From Fimbriiglobus sp. (GTDB lineage Bacteria > Planctomycetota > Planctomycetia > Gemmatales > Gemmataceae), in assembly GCA_022841795.1 (NCBI GenBank), contig JALHQU010000003.1, positions 5,481-69,480 of the forward strand: a stretch of DNA of 64,000 nt. The letters are read 5' to 3'. Of the stretch, positions 23,735 through 33,219 are shown in pieces (within the stretch, counting starts at the first letter, position 1; each line of letters begins with the position of its first letter). The notes below the pieces were generated by a model, which saw only the letters and a list, made by a program, of their open reading frames with translations, searched no databases and had not been told where the DNA came from. The position numbers were made by a program, and so were the translations under genes.

Positions 23735-25141
23735 TCACTTGGCCTTCCCCGGCGGGGGGTACTTCTTCGCCGCGTCGTCGAGCACCAGCACCCAGTCGAG
23801 CAACTCGCCCTTGTCCGGGTGGGTGAACTCCCGCTCGCCGGTGTTCGGGTAGTCGCCGATCCCCTTCGCCTCGCCGGTCCGCGGGTTGAACCACCACGCC
23901 GTCACCGTCGGCCCCTTGATGGCATCCATCTTCACCTTGAACGGCCGGCCGATCGGGGCGTACACCATCGCATAGGTGCCGTCGGCATCCCGCGTGGCGA
24001 CGAACCGCCGCGTGCCGGCGCCGGGCACGGATGTAGATACCCGGTCCGTCACGATCACCGAGTCGTCCGGCACCCGCGTGAGGACCGGGCGGGACTCGAT
24101 CAGCCGCCGGCCGTGGATCATCTGGGCCGCCCCCGGTTCGTCCAGCGCCTCCGCCCACGTCATGAGCGGGTTGTTGATCGGCCCGCGGCCCGTGTCGTAC
24201 ATCTGCCACACGCTGTGGTGCCCGTAGGTGTGCCCGCACGCGCCGGTGAACAGGTTCCAGTACAGCGGGCGGCGGACGTCGGCGGCCACCGAGTGGCCGA
24301 GGTCCTTCGCCTTGAACGACACCGGGTGCCCCTCGTAGATCGGCTCGCCGTCCAGCACCGGCTTGGTCGGGGTGCGGTCGTAGTCCGCCTTCGTCTGGTC
24401 GTACCGGCCGGTGAACTCGGCCTGGTGGCCGTTCTGCCGCATGTTGAAGTCCAGCCAGTCGTCGGCGTGGAACCACTTGGCCGACCCGCCCCCGCCCGGC
24501 GGGTGGAACGTCTTCAGGTGCGCCCCGCCGTCTCCCTTCGCCAGCCCGGTCGCCATCGCCCGGATGATCTCTTTCTGCTCGTCGGTGTCCACGTTCCGGT
24601 CGCCGCCCAGCACCCACACCAGCCCGGCGTCCTTGTACCGCTTGCCCAGCCACTCGCCGTACACCGCCGCGTTCTCCTTGTTGAACAGCGGCTTCTCGGT
24701 CGGCTTGGCGTCGTGCCAGAACCGCCCCCAGGTGGGCAGGAAGCCGACGACCAGCCCGCGGGCGTTCGCCGCCTTCACCACGTAATCGACGTGGTCCCAG
24801 TAGTCGTTGTCCGCGCCGTCCTTCACCGCCGGCTTGGCCGGGTCCAGGTTCGTCAGCGGCAGGTGGCCGTAGGGGTTCGGGGCGGTGTGCCCGTCCAGTT
24901 CGGCGATCGCCACCGCCTGGATGACGGTGAACCCCTGCTTCGCGCGCTTGTCCAGGTAGGCGTCCACCTCCTCCCGCTTCAGCCGGTGGAACAGCTCCCA
25001 GGCGGTGTCGCCGAGCCAGAAGAACGGCTGCTCGTCGGCGGTGACGAGGAACCGCTTGTTCGCGCTCACCTTCAGCTTCGGCGGGTCGGCGGCGACGGCG
25101 GTGCAGGACAACAGGAGGAATACGAGGAAGGTGCGGAGCAT
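23735..25141 (-). CDS. Secreted DUF4038 glycoside hydrolase (GH140-like)
   Basis: Encodes 468 aa from [11 protein letters not shown] with a signal peptide cleaved near CTAVAADP. The N-terminal DUF4038 pattern is clear: [55 protein letters not shown], a TIM-barrel start shared with GH140 apiosidases and related pectin/rhamnogalacturonan enzymes. [10 protein letters not shown] and [10 protein letters not shown] carry the expected acidic residues of the barrel. A C-terminal beta domain with [16 protein letters not shown] follows ('putative collagen-binding' domain, DUF5060-like pairings in the family). It probably breaks down plant or algal polysaccharide outside the cell. Confidence 0.88.
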   Translation of the reverse strand: MLRTFLVFLLLSCTAVAADPPKLKVSANKRFLVTADEQPFFWLGDTAWELFHRLKREEVDAYLDKRAKQGFTVIQAVAIAELDGHTAPNPYGHLPLTNLDPAKPAVKDGADNDYWDHVDYVVKAANARGLVVGFLPTWGRFWHDAKPTEKPLFNKENAAVYGEWLGKRYKDAGLVWVLGGDRNVDTDEQKEIIRAMATGLAKGDGGAHLKTFHPPGGGGSAKWFHADDWLDFNMRQNGHQAEFTGRYDQTKADYDRTPTKPVLDGEPIYEGHPVSFKAKDLGHSVAADVRRPLYWNLFTGACGHTYGHHSVWQMYDTGRGPINNPLMTWAEALDEPGAAQMIHGRRLIESRPVLTRVPDDSVIVTDRVSTSVPGAGTRRFVATRDADGTYAMVYAPIGRPFKVKMDAIKGPTVTAWWFNPRTGEAKGIGDYPNTGEREFTHPDKGELLDWVLVLDDAAKKYPPPGKAK

Positions 25142-25207
25142 GACGCGGCCCACGAGGGAAGAGTGGTGATAATACCGAACCCCTGGCCCGGTTCGTATCA
25201 TTTCTTC

Positions 25208-25843
25208 ATGTCTCCACACCCGTTCACTGCCGTCGCGCGGGCGGCCGAAGCCCACCTGTCCGCCGCGTGCCCGCGGCTCGGCCCGTGGGTGACCAAGCTC
25301 GGCCCCTGCACCCTCGAACCGACGACGGACGTGTACGCCGCCCTGGTGCGGTCGGTGATCGCGCAGCTCATCTCCACCGCCGCGGCCAAGTCCATCTCCG
25401 GCCGGCTGACGGCGGCGCTCAAGAACCGCGTCACCCCGGCGCGGATGCTGGCGCTGACGGACGACGAGTACCGGGCGTGCGGCATCTCGCGGGGCAAGCT
25501 GGCGTCGCTGCGGGGGATCGCCCAGGCGTTCGCCGACACCCGCGGGCTGAGCCGCAAGCTGCTGGCCGCCGACGACGCCGGGGTGCGGGACATCCTGCTG
25601 CCGCTGCGGGGGGTCGGGCCGTGGACGGTGGACATGCTGCTCATGTTCTCGCTCGGCCGGCCGGACGTGCTGCCGGTGGGCGACCTGGGCGTGCGGGTGG
25701 CGGCGAAGGAGCTGTTCCGCCTGCGGCAGTTGCCGGACGCGAAGAGGCTGACGAAGCTGGCCGAGCCGTGGCGGCCGTACCGCACGGTGGCGAGCTGGTA
25801 CCTGTGGCGGACCCGCGGGTGGGTGCCGCAGTCGGGGTCTTGA
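25208..25843 (+). CDS. DNA-3-methyladenine glycosylase II family (AlkA-like, HhH-GPD)
   Basis: Encodes 211 aa, the size of the short AlkA/MAG-type enzymes that lack the extra N-terminal domain of E. coli AlkA. The helix-hairpin-helix [14 protein letters not shown] (about 130-143) is followed by the catalytic-type Asp in [11 protein letters not shown] (D159). The enzyme would remove alkylated purines from DNA in base-excision repair. It starts 66 bp from the divergent DUF4038 gene. Its last codons and stop lie inside the left arm of the palindrome at 25837-25913. Confidence 0.92.
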   Translation: MSPHPFTAVARAAEAHLSAACPRLGPWVTKLGPCTLEPTTDVYAALVRSVIAQLISTAAAKSISGRLTAALKNRVTPARMLALTDDEYRACGISRGKLASLRGIAQAFADTRGLSRKLLAADDAGVRDILLPLRGVGPWTVDMLLMFSLGRPDVLPVGDLGVRVAAKELFRLRQLPDAKRLTKLAEPWRPYRTVASWYLWRTRGWVPQSGS

Positions 25844-25913
25844 GTGTAGCCCGCACACTCCGTGTGCGGTCTTCTCGAATCCGCGCACGGAGTGTGCGGG
25901 CTACACTCAAGAC
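25837..25913. repeat. 33-bp inverted repeat shared by two convergent gene ends
   Basis: Arms at 25837-25869 and 25881-25913 (GTCTTGAGTGTAGCCCGCAC... and complement, one mismatch). Each has an internal hairpin, CGCACAC-TCC-GTGTGCG and CGCGCAC-GGA-GTGTGCG. Each arm starts with GTCTTGA, so the TGA stop codons of the AlkA-like gene and of the VWA gene both lie in the arms. A GTAG tetranucleotide precedes the hairpin, as in REP sequences. Related core: 49688-49745. Confidence 0.95.
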
Positions 25914-27616
25914 ACGATCGTCTTCCGCCGCTTGATGTAGTCGTGGACGACGAACCGATCCAAATCCCGGCCGGCGGTGAACACCACCCGCCCCTTCGTC
26001 TGCTCGGCCATGCGGTACGCGAACCGGATGTCCTCCCGGCTCTGGTTCCACATCTGCAGCAGGAAGATGTTGATGGTGATCCCCTCCTTCGCGCACAGCT
26101 TCGCCTCCCGCATGGTGGCGTCCTCGGTGCGGCGGTCGGGCGGGTACAGCAGGAACAGCTCGCTCCCCTCGAAGTGGGCCGTCGGCAGCCCGTCGGTGAT
26201 GAGTACCACCTGGCGGTTGGGCGTGTCCTGGTTCGCCAGCAGCCGGCGGGCCGTTTGCAGCGCGTGCTGGATGTTGGTGAAGTGGTGCGGCACGTCGTAC
26301 TCGGAGATCTTCGGGCTGCTCATGTCCGCCTTCAGCCGCACCGTCGAGTTGAAAATGGTCACCGGCTTGGGCATGAGCGTCGGCACCTCGGCCACCGGCC
26401 GCGGCTTGGCGAACGTGTACATCTCGATGAACTGCAGGTAGTCGCCGGGGTACTCCTTGCGGATCAGCCCGTCCAGCGCCAGCCCCATCCGCTTCACGTT
26501 CACGTACTGGCCGTCGTACCGCATCGACCCGGACATGTCGAGCAGCACGCACGTCGCCGCCTTCGGGTTGTTCCGCGTGCGGTGGACGACGATGTCGTCC
26601 GGCTTCATCCGCACCGGCAGCCCCGGCCCGGCCCGCAGCAGCGCGTTGGTGAAGCTGCCGGGGATGTCCATGTGCGTGACGCTGTCGCCGAACTCGTAGG
26701 GTTTGGTCCGCGGGGACTCGGTCGCCCCGTCGCCCTCGATGGCGTCCGGGTGGCGGCCGGTGCGAGACGCCTGCAGGTCGTTGAAGATCTGGGTGAGGAT
26801 CTTCGACTGGAACAGGCGGAACGCCTTCGGCGTCAGCTCGAACCCCTTCCGCGGGTCGCCGTCGATGCCCTGCTGGCGGGCCATCTCCCGCATCACGTCT
26901 TCCACCTGCTGCTGCAACTCGCGGAGGCTGTCCATCCCCTCGCGGTCGATGAACTGGTTCAGCTCCTCCACGTCGATGATCGCCAGTTGGGCGTTCTTCT
27001 TCGCCTCCTCCAGTTGTTTGAGCAGCTTGTCGATCAGTTCGAGTTCTTCCTTCACCGTCAGGGCGGTGGGCACGTCCATCTTCTGCCGGCCGGTGAACGC
27101 GTACTTGCCGGCCAGTTCGTCCACCTGGTACTTGTCGCCCAACCGCTGCGACAGTTGCACCAGCCCGCGGGTGAACTCGCGGTCGTTGGTGCCGGCGGCG
27201 AAGTACAGGTTTTCCAGGTCGGCGAGCTGCTCCTCCTTCACCGCCGCGTCGAACCGCGGCTTCAGCTTGCCCGGCGGCTTCACCTTGCCGGCCTGCTCGC
27301 GGAACGCCTGCTCGGCCGCCTTCACCGCCGCCGCCGTCTCGTAGGTCTCCAGCAGCTTCCGCTTCCGCTCCAGCAGTTGCCGCTTGAGCGACTCCATGGT
27401 CGGCCCCAGCCCGGCCAGTTGCGACGGGTCGAGGTGGATGGCGTTCGCCAGTTGCTCCTCGGTGTAGTCTTCCATGCTGCCGTATTCGAGCATGTGCTCG
27501 AACGCCGGCGTCACCAGGTCCGGCGGCGGCTGCGTCGGGCTGGGGATGTTCACCGGGTCGTACTTCTGGTACGTGTGAATCACCCCGCCGAGGCGGTTCG
27601 GGTTGGCGTCGCTCAT
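25907..27616 (-). CDS. VWA domain protein with metal-ion-dependent adhesion site
   Basis: Encodes 569 aa. The N-terminal ~330 residues are helical and charged ([19 protein letters not shown]..., [20 protein letters not shown]), predicted coiled coil. The C-terminal von Willebrand A domain has the MIDAS motif DMSGSM (about 358-363) plus [10 protein letters not shown]. It resembles the VWA proteins that accompany MoxR-type AAA ATPases in other bacteria, acting as metal-dependent adaptors; no MoxR gene is adjacent, but it is divergent from clpB. No signal peptide, so cytoplasmic. The stop codon is supplied by a repeat arm. Confidence 0.85.
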   Translation of the reverse strand: MSDANPNRLGGVIHTYQKYDPVNIPSPTQPPPDLVTPAFEHMLEYGSMEDYTEEQLANAIHLDPSQLAGLGPTMESLKRQLLERKRKLLETYETAAAVKAAEQAFREQAGKVKPPGKLKPRFDAAVKEEQLADLENLYFAAGTNDREFTRGLVQLSQRLGDKYQVDELAGKYAFTGRQKMDVPTALTVKEELELIDKLLKQLEEAKKNAQLAIIDVEELNQFIDREGMDSLRELQQQVEDVMREMARQQGIDGDPRKGFELTPKAFRLFQSKILTQIFNDLQASRTGRHPDAIEGDGATESPRTKPYEFGDSVTHMDIPGSFTNALLRAGPGLPVRMKPDDIVVHRTRNNPKAATCVLLDMSGSMRYDGQYVNVKRMGLALDGLIRKEYPGDYLQFIEMYTFAKPRPVAEVPTLMPKPVTIFNSTVRLKADMSSPKISEYDVPHHFTNIQHALQTARRLLANQDTPNRQVVLITDGLPTAHFEGSELFLLYPPDRRTEDATMREAKLCAKEGITINIFLLQMWNQSREDIRFAYRMAEQTKGRVVFTAGRDLDRFVVHDYIKRRKTIVS

Positions 27617-27661
27617 GGTGGGTCCGGCTCGGTGGGGGTACTGGGATTGTAGACCGACGCC

Positions 27662-27693
27662 CCAAGCCGACGGATGGCCATCCGTCGGCTTGG
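27662..27693. repeat. Perfect 32-bp palindrome between divergent VWA and clpB genes
   Basis: CCAAGCCGACGGATGG and its exact reverse complement abut with no spacer. Located 46 bp upstream of the VWA start and 112 bp upstream of clpB. It could be a divergent operator or a palindromic repeat; copies elsewhere in the genome would decide. Confidence 0.85.
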
Positions 27694-27804
27694 CTTGCTG
27701 CTGCCATTCCGGCAGGCCCGTGTCGGCTACAATTCCCACGGATTCAGGCACGTCGGCGATTGGTACGGCCGTTGCTTTCCCCTCTGTACTCAACGGAGGA
27801 CCAC

Positions 27805-30396
27805 ATGAACCCCGAGAAATTCACGGAGAAGGCGCGCGAGGCGCTGGCCGGTGCCCAGAAGCTGGCCGCCCGCATGGACCACCAGTCGATCGACGTCGAA
27901 CACCTGCTCGTGTCCATGCTGGATCAGGAGAAGGGGCTGACCGCGGCCGTGCTGAGCAAGGCCGGCGTGAGCGTCGATGCGCTCACCATCAAGTTGCAGC
28001 GGGAGTTGGAGAAGCTGCCGAGGGTCGGAACGGTCGAGAACCAGGGCGTGACGGTCCGGTTCAACAAGGTGCTGGCCCAGGCCGAGGACGAGGTGAAGCG
28101 GCTGAAGGACGAGTACCTGTCGGTCGAACACCTCTTGCTGGCGATGACGACGGACAAGGGGCCGGCGGGCACCATCTTGAAGGAGTTCGGCGTCTCGCAC
28201 GACCGGCTGCTGCGGGCGTTGCAAGAGGTGCGGGGTAGCCAGCGGGTGACCACGCAGAACCCGGAGGAGACGTACCAGGCGCTGGAGAAGTACGGCCGCG
28301 ATCTGACCGACTTCGCCAAGCGGGGGAAGCTCGACCCGGTGATCGGCCGGGACGAGGAGATCCGCCGCGTCATCCAGATTCTGAGCCGGCGCACGAAGAA
28401 CAACCCGGTGCTGATCGGTGAGCCAGGGGTAGGAAAAACTGCAGTGGTGGAGGGGCTGGCCCAACGGATCGTCCGCGGGGACGTGCCGGAGGGGCTGAAG
28501 GACAAGAAGATCGTCGCGCTGGACATGGGGGCGCTCATCGCCGGGGCGAAGTACCGCGGCGAGTTCGAGGAGCGGCTGAAGGCGGTGCTGAAGGAGGTCA
28601 CGTCGTCCGACGGGCAGATCGTCCTGTTCATCGACGAGATGCACACGGTGGTCGGGGCCGGCAAGGCGGACGGGGCGATGGACGCCGGCAACCTGCTCAA
28701 GCCGATGCTGGCCCGCGGCGAGTTGCACTGCATCGGGGCGACCACGCTGGACGAGTATCGCCAGCACGTCGAGAAGGACGCGGCACTCGAACGCCGGTTC
28801 CAGCCGGTGCAGGTGGATCAGCCGAGCGTGGCCGACACCATCAGCATCTTGCGGGGGCTGAAGGAGAAGTACGAGGTACACCACGGCGTCCGCATCAAGG
28901 ACGCGGCGCTGGTGGCGGCGGCGGTGCTGAGCAACCGCTACATCTCCGACCGCTTCCTGCCGGACAAGGCCATCGACCTGATGGACGAGGCGGCGGCGAA
29001 GCTCCGCACCGAGATCGACTCCATGCCGACGGAACTGGACGAGACCAGCCGGCGGGTGATGCAGTTGGAGATCGAGCGGCAGGCGCTGAAGAAGGAGACG
29101 GACGCGGCGAGCAAGGAGCGGCTGGCCAAGCTGGAGAAGGAACTGGCCGACAGCAAGGCCGACGCGGACGCGCTGAAGGCCCGCTGGCAGGCGGAGAAGG
29201 GCGGGGTGGACAAGATTCGGCAGGTGCGGGAGCAGATCGAGGACGTGAAGCGGCAGGTGGAGCTGGCCGAGCGGAACTACGACCTGAGCCGGGCGGCCGA
29301 ACTGAAGTACGGCAAACTGCCGGACCTCCAGAAGCAACTGGCCGGGCTGGAAGCGGCCCAGGACTCGGGCACGGGTCAGCGGCTGCTGAAAGAGGAAGTC
29401 GGCGAGGAGGACATCGCCACGGTGGTGTCCCGCTGGACCGGCGTGCCGGTGACGAAACTGCTGTCGGGTGAAACCGACAAACTGCTGCGGTTAGAGGACG
29501 AGCTGCACAATCGGGTGATCGGCCAGGACGAGGCCGTCACCGCCGTCGCGGAGGCGGTGGTGCGTGCCCGCAGCGGGATGAACGACCCGAACCGGCCGAT
29601 CGGCAGCTTCATCTTCCTCGGCCCGACCGGGGTGGGGAAGACGGAGTTGGCCCGCGCGCTCGCCGAGTTCCTGTTCGACGACGAGAAGGCGATGGTGCGG
29701 CTGGACATGAGCGAGTACCAGGAGAAGCACACGGTCAGCCGGTTGGTCGGCGCCCCGCCGGGGTACGTCGGGTACGACGAGGGCGGGCAACTGACCGAGG
29801 CCGTCCGCCGCCGGCCGTACTGCGTCATCCTGTTCGACGAGGTGGAGAAGGCCCACCCGGACGTGTTCAACGTGCTGCTCCAGGTGCTCGACGACGGCCG
29901 GCTGACCGACAGCCAGGGCCGCGTCGTGGACTTCAAGAACGCGCTGGTCATCATGACGTCGAACATCGGCAGCCAGGCGATCCTGCAGTACAAGGGCACG
30001 CACATCGGCGAGGTGTACGACCGCATGAAGTCGTCGGTGATGACCGAACTGCGGAAGCACTTCCGCCCGGAGTTCCTGAACCGGGTGGACGAGACGATCG
30101 TGTTCCACAGCCTGACGGAGAAGGACCTGATGAAGATCGTGGACATCCAGCTCGGGCGGCTGCGGGAGCGGCTGGCCGACCGCAAGATCACGCTCGTGCT
30201 GACCGACGCGGCCAAGAAGCACGTCGTGCAGGTGGGGTACGACCCGAGCTACGGCGCCCGGCCCTTGAAGCGGACGTTGCAGAAGGAGATCGAAACCGGG
30301 TTGGCGAAGCGGATGCTCAAGGGCGACATCCCGGACGGGGCGACCGTGACGGTGGACTACGACGTCAGCCACGACGCGCTGACGTTCCGGGTGTAG
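27805..30396 (+). CDS. clpB: ATP-dependent disaggregase ClpB
   Basis: Encodes 863 aa, full length. The N-domain (1-150) carries the two Clp repeats ([21 protein letters not shown]). AAA-1 has Walker A GEPGVGKT (about 206-213) and the [12 protein letters not shown] sensor region. The coiled-coil middle domain (about 405-525), which distinguishes ClpB from ClpA/C, is present. AAA-2 has Walker A GPTGVGKT (about 606-613), and the C-terminal D2-small domain ends the protein. It works with DnaK to rescue aggregated proteins in the cytoplasm. GGAGGA lies 4 bp before the ATG. I see no CIRCE or clear heat-shock promoter upstream. A strong terminator follows. Confidence 0.98.
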   Translation: MNPEKFTEKAREALAGAQKLAARMDHQSIDVEHLLVSMLDQEKGLTAAVLSKAGVSVDALTIKLQRELEKLPRVGTVENQGVTVRFNKVLAQAEDEVKRLKDEYLSVEHLLLAMTTDKGPAGTILKEFGVSHDRLLRALQEVRGSQRVTTQNPEETYQALEKYGRDLTDFAKRGKLDPVIGRDEEIRRVIQILSRRTKNNPVLIGEPGVGKTAVVEGLAQRIVRGDVPEGLKDKKIVALDMGALIAGAKYRGEFEERLKAVLKEVTSSDGQIVLFIDEMHTVVGAGKADGAMDAGNLLKPMLARGELHCIGATTLDEYRQHVEKDAALERRFQPVQVDQPSVADTISILRGLKEKYEVHHGVRIKDAALVAAAVLSNRYISDRFLPDKAIDLMDEAAAKLRTEIDSMPTELDETSRRVMQLEIERQALKKETDAASKERLAKLEKELADSKADADALKARWQAEKGGVDKIRQVREQIEDVKRQVELAERNYDLSRAAELKYGKLPDLQKQLAGLEAAQDSGTGQRLLKEEVGEEDIATVVSRWTGVPVTKLLSGETDKLLRLEDELHNRVIGQDEAVTAVAEAVVRARSGMNDPNRPIGSFIFLGPTGVGKTELARALAEFLFDDEKAMVRLDMSEYQEKHTVSRLVGAPPGYVGYDEGGQLTEAVRRRPYCVILFDEVEKAHPDVFNVLLQVLDDGRLTDSQGRVVDFKNALVIMTSNIGSQAILQYKGTHIGEVYDRMKSSVMTELRKHFRPEFLNRVDETIVFHSLTEKDLMKIVDIQLGRLRERLADRKITLVLTDAAKKHVVQVGYDPSYGARPLKRTLQKEIETGLAKRMLKGDIPDGATVTVDYDVSHDALTFRV

Positions 30397-30406
30397 CAAC
30401 TCTCGA

Positions 30407-30442
30407 AGCCCACCCACGGCCGTGGGTGGGCTTTCGGTTTTT
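30407..30442 (+). terminator. clpB terminator
   Basis: AGCCCACCCACGG and CCGTGGGTGGGCT (30407-30419, 30420-30432) abut perfectly and are followed by TTCGGTTTTT. It sits 11 bp after the clpB stop. The convergent small membrane-protein gene ends at 30441, inside the T-rich tail. Confidence 0.88.
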
Positions 30443-30698
30443 ATCGCCCGTTCGGGCCGGCGGTGGTGGCCGGCGACGGGGTGCCGGCGTCGTCCTTCTT
30501 CAGGTTGTCGGCGATATCCTTCGCCTTTTCCAGGCCCGTCTCAAGCCCTTTCTTGCTGTCGGTGATCGCCTTCTCGCCGTTCACCCCGATGGTCACGTTC
30601 TTGTTGCTGTCCACGGCGAAGGTGAACCACCCGCGGTACACGCCGGCCACGACCACCACCACCAGCACCAGCCCGATGAAGGCCAGGAAGTTCCGCAT
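30441..30698 (-). CDS. Small single-pass membrane protein
   Basis: Encodes 85 aa. One transmembrane helix (residues 3-21, NFLAFIGLVLVVVVVAGVY) is followed by a short beta-like segment (WFTFAVDSNKNVTIGVNGEKAI), an amphipathic helix rich in Lys/Asp and a Pro/Thr/Ala tail. No known family is recognised; small planctomycete proteins of this form are usually hypothetical. Convergent with clpB and probably sharing its terminator hairpin. Confidence 0.7.
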   Translation of the reverse strand: MRNFLAFIGLVLVVVVVAGVYRGWFTFAVDSNKNVTIGVNGEKAITDSKKGLETGLEKAKDIADNLKKDDAGTPSPATTAGPNGR

Positions 30699-31149
30699 CG
30701 GTCCGTCCTCTTTGTCCCGGATGGTTCCGGCCGGCGGTCGGTTCCGGCGACCGCGACAACCGCTGTACATGGCCGAAACCGGGCGTTTCGTCCACCCCAC
30801 CTGATTCTACGTTCGCCGGGGTGAAATCTTGCGCCGGGGGTGAACGAGTCATTGTCGCCCGAGGGCGTCACCCGGTCGGCGGAGCCATTCGAGCCGCAAG
30901 CGCGACCCGCGAATTCGCCGTAAGTCGTTGGCGGGGAGGGCCGTTCCAAAAATGAGCATCCGTCCACGGTGGGGTGTGTGCCAACCGGCTGGACAGACGA
31001 GCCGAAGCGTGAACGACACACGGGGCGGTCCGAACCCGACGGCACACCCGCCCCGCAGTTGAGGTTGCGTTGCCGGCGGGGGTTTGCCAATATGCGGCCC
31101 CTGCGGACGGGTGGTCACGGACGGATCGCCCCGTGGGAAGGATTCCCCA
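30699..31149. other. 451-bp gap without a recognised gene
   Basis: Divergent upstream region of the small membrane protein and the GT2 gene. Several short GC-rich dyads occur. TTGCGT-N17-CAATAT (about 31066-31094) is a weak promoter-like pair about 55 bp before the GT2 start. No reading frame of coding character and no long palindrome are seen. Confidence 0.5.
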
Positions 31150-32253
31150 ATGGGTTTGGCCGCTCTCGCCGACGCACCCGAACTGGCCCCGGCCCGCATC
31201 GCCGAGGGGCCGCGGGTCCGTCCCGTCCGCCCGCGGGTGGCCATCGAGACCCCGCAACTGTCGGTGGTCATCGTCAACTTCTGCCAGTGGAAGAACACCG
31301 CCCGCCTCACCCGCCAGCTGCGGAACTGCGAGGCCGTCCGCCGCGGGGCGGCGGAGGTGGTGATCGTCGATAACCACTCACCGAAAAGCGACATCCCGCG
31401 GAAGCTGCGGAAGCTGTCCGGGGTGTCGGTGGTGCAGTTCGGCCGCAACTGCGGGTTCGCCAGGGCGGTGAACCGCGGCAGCAACCGCAGCCGCGGCGAG
31501 TGGGTGCTGTTGCTCAACCCGGACGTGACCGTCCACCCCGGGTTCCTGGACGAAGTGCTGGAGAAGGCCCAGCGGTTCCCGGCCATCGACCCGAATGCCG
31601 GGGTGATCGGGTTCCAGTTGCGGAACCGCGACGGCAGCCGGCAGGCCAGCGCCGGGGTGTTCCCGAACCTGTTCCGCACGGTGGCCGGGCTGCTGGTGCC
31701 GCGGTCGCGGCGGAAGTGCCAGCACCGCCCGCTGAGCGGCCGGCAACAGGTGCCGTGGGTAACTGGCGGGTGCCTGCTCGTCCGCCGCGACTGCTTCGAG
31801 CAACTGCGGGGGATGGACGAGACGTTCTTCCTGTACTACGAGGACGTGGACTTCTGCCGCCGCGCCCAGGAGGGCGGGTGGAGCGTGTGGTACGAGCCGG
31901 CCCTGCGGGTGACGCACCACTTCCCGCTGCACACCCGCAAGGTGCCCCCGCCGCTGCGGCTGGTGACGCGGCACGCGCTGCTGGCCTACGCCCGCAAGCA
32001 CTGGTCCGGGTGGCAGAGCCGGCTGCTCGGCGGGCTGGTGTGGACGGAAGCGACGGTGCGGCGGGCGCTGGCGAAGCGGCGGAACGACGCGCCCGCGGCC
32101 GAATGCTTCGGGCTGATGCGGGAACTGGTCGGCGACGTGCTGCACGGGCGGGAGGACGCGACGGCGGCGAAGATCCGGTATGCGGCGGCGTTCCTGAGCG
32201 AGGTGGCGGCGGCGAACGACGGCAAGACGAGCGACACACCTTCGGCTGGCTAA
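31150..32253 (+). CDS. Family 2 glycosyltransferase (rhamnosyltransferase-like)
   Basis: Encodes 367 aa from MGLAALADAP. The GT-A fold motifs are present: LSVVIVNFCQWKNTARL (nucleotide-binding start), VVIVDNHSPKSD, LLLNPDVTVHPGF (DxD-like) and FFLYYEDVDFCRRAQEGGW (catalytic ED region). It resembles the cytoplasmic, processive-independent rhamnosyl or mannosyl transferases of surface glycan synthesis. The C-terminal ~120 residues are basic and helical and may bind membrane or acceptor lipid. Alone in its transcription unit. The sugar donor cannot be told from sequence. Confidence 0.88.
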   Translation: MGLAALADAPELAPARIAEGPRVRPVRPRVAIETPQLSVVIVNFCQWKNTARLTRQLRNCEAVRRGAAEVVIVDNHSPKSDIPRKLRKLSGVSVVQFGRNCGFARAVNRGSNRSRGEWVLLLNPDVTVHPGFLDEVLEKAQRFPAIDPNAGVIGFQLRNRDGSRQASAGVFPNLFRTVAGLLVPRSRRKCQHRPLSGRQQVPWVTGGCLLVRRDCFEQLRGMDETFFLYYEDVDFCRRAQEGGWSVWYEPALRVTHHFPLHTRKVPPPLRLVTRHALLAYARKHWSGWQSRLLGGLVWTEATVRRALAKRRNDAPAAECFGLMRELVGDVLHGREDATAAKIRYAAAFLSEVAAANDGKTSDTPSAG

Positions 32254-32420
32254 ACCGTCGGACTGCACACTTTCAGCGCACCCTGCCCACGGGACGGGCG
32301 TTTTCTGAATGCTCTCCGCGCTGATCGACTCGTTACCCGGATTTTGAACGATACACATTCACGCCGCAAGTCTCTGGCAATTGGTGGTTTGCGAAAAGAC
32401 ACCCGGCCGGATTCAGGAAT

Positions 32421-32436
32421 TGGCACAGTGCCTGCA
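32421..32436 (+). promoter_or_regulatory. Sigma-54 (-24/-12) promoter
   Basis: TGGCACAGTGCCTGCA fits the consensus TGGCACG-N4-TTGCA with two mismatches, and the invariant GG (32422-32423) and GC (32434-32435) are exactly 12 bp apart, as sigma-54 requires. The predicted +1 is at about 32446-32447, the first base of a hairpin RNA that ends in a U-run terminator. Confidence 0.6.
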
Positions 32437-32445
32437 TTCTGTTGA

Positions 32446-32508
32446 TTGGCGAGAGCCAAACCGGCTTGCAGGTGGAGGGAGAGGCCACCTGTGAGCCGGT
32501 TCGTTTTT
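32446..32508 (+). ncRNA. Candidate sigma-54-dependent small RNA
   Basis: A predicted ~63-nt transcript. Hairpin 1 is TTGGC-GAGA-GCCAA with a GNRA tetraloop (32446-32459). Hairpin 2 is AACCGGCT, a TG/TG internal loop, CAGGTGG, a 9-nt purine loop (AGGGAGAGG, 32476-32484), then CCACCTG and AGCCGGTT (to 32501), followed by TCG and T5. The first stem begins exactly where the upstream sigma-54 promoter predicts +1. No open reading frame fits. It could alternatively be only the terminator of the GT2 gene 206 bp upstream. The rest of the 330-bp gap (32254-32420, 32509-32583) shows nothing definite. Confidence 0.5.
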
Positions 32509-32583
32509 CACTTCTGACGGTTCAATCCCGCTTTCCGAGTACACCGTCCACCACCCAGCACCCGCGGGCGTGAAGAGGTTTCT

Positions 32584-32874
32584 TTATTCGCTGTCCGCCG
32601 CGATCTCCCGCCGGCGTTTCTCGACCAACTCCGCCGCACCCGGCTGATTCATCCAGGCGAACACGGCGTCGAACACGTCTTCCAACTCCGGCACCGCGGC
32701 AAACGACCGCAACTTCACCCGGCTCCGACATTGGGGGCAGGTGGCGTACAGGTCTAAGGGGGAAACGGTGAACGGCTGCCCGCAGTGCTGCACGTCGCGG
32801 CTCACGGGGAGTTGTGAAATCGCGTCCAACAACTCGGGTGAGACTTCTACGGCGGCCTGTTCGGTGACGCTCAT
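32584..32874 (-). CDS. Small zinc-ribbon-like hypothetical protein
   Basis: Encodes 96 aa. A central CGQPFTVSPLDLYATCPQC segment gives Cys residues spaced like a short zinc ribbon (one Cys at about 31, CPQC at 46-49). The rest is helical and acidic (PELEDVFDAVFAWMNQPGAAELVEKRRREI). Its ATG overlaps the stop of the preceding gene by 4 bp, so the two are translationally coupled. They lie directly after lpdA on the same strand, but a link to it is not evident. No family was recognised. Confidence 0.72.
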   Translation of the reverse strand: MSVTEQAAVEVSPELLDAISQLPVSRDVQHCGQPFTVSPLDLYATCPQCRSRVKLRSFAAVPELEDVFDAVFAWMNQPGAAELVEKRRREIAADSE

Positions 32875-33206
32875 ACGTCCTCCAACCGCTTGAGGGCGGA
32901 TTTGAAATCGGCACGGGATGCCGTGGGTGAGGCGGTGACTTCTCGGTGTGCGACCCGCAGGCGGTCCGGCAGTACGTCCGCACCCGGGGTTTCGATCAGC
33001 ACCAACCCGGCTTCCGAAATCTGCTCCAGTGTACGGTACACCACAACACTTCCGGCGCGAAACGGGGCCAGGATTTCGTCCGCGGTCAACGGCGGGCTGA
33101 CCCCATCCGGGTCGAACACGGAGATCCCGAGTTCGCCCTTCCGGAGTTGGAACGCGGGCTGGCCGGGAGTCGTCACCCGCACGACGACGGCGTATCGGTC
33201 GGACAT
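32871..33206 (-). CDS. Small hypothetical protein, coupled to the next gene
   Basis: Encodes 111 aa from MSDRYAVVV; a start 7 codons upstream would overlap lpdA. A beta-rich start (VVVRVTTPGQPAFQLRKGELGISVFDPDG) leads to a mixed domain and a helical, basic tail (SRADFKSALKRLEDV). I do not recognise a family. It begins 13 bp after the lpdA stop and overlaps the downstream zinc-ribbon-like gene by 4 bp, so the two form a small cassette behind lpdA. Sizes and coupling would suit a toxin-antitoxin or partner pair, but nothing in the sequence proves it. Confidence 0.68.
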   Translation of the reverse strand: MSDRYAVVVRVTTPGQPAFQLRKGELGISVFDPDGVSPPLTADEILAPFRAGSVVVYRTLEQISEAGLVLIETPGADVLPDRLRVAHREVTASPTASRADFKSALKRLEDV

Positions 33207-33219
33207 TGTGCCTCCCGGG

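Noticed and set aside
25208-25843. Cluster of DNA-repair genes (AlkA-like, '3-methyladenine glycosylase'-labelled protein at 46998, ung)
   Set aside because: They are far apart, in different operons, and the middle one has no repair motif. No common system is indicated.
27694-27804. CIRCE or heat-shock operator before clpB
   Set aside because: No TTAGCACTC-N9-GAGTGCTAA match or similar dyad was found; only the unrelated 32-bp palindrome is present.
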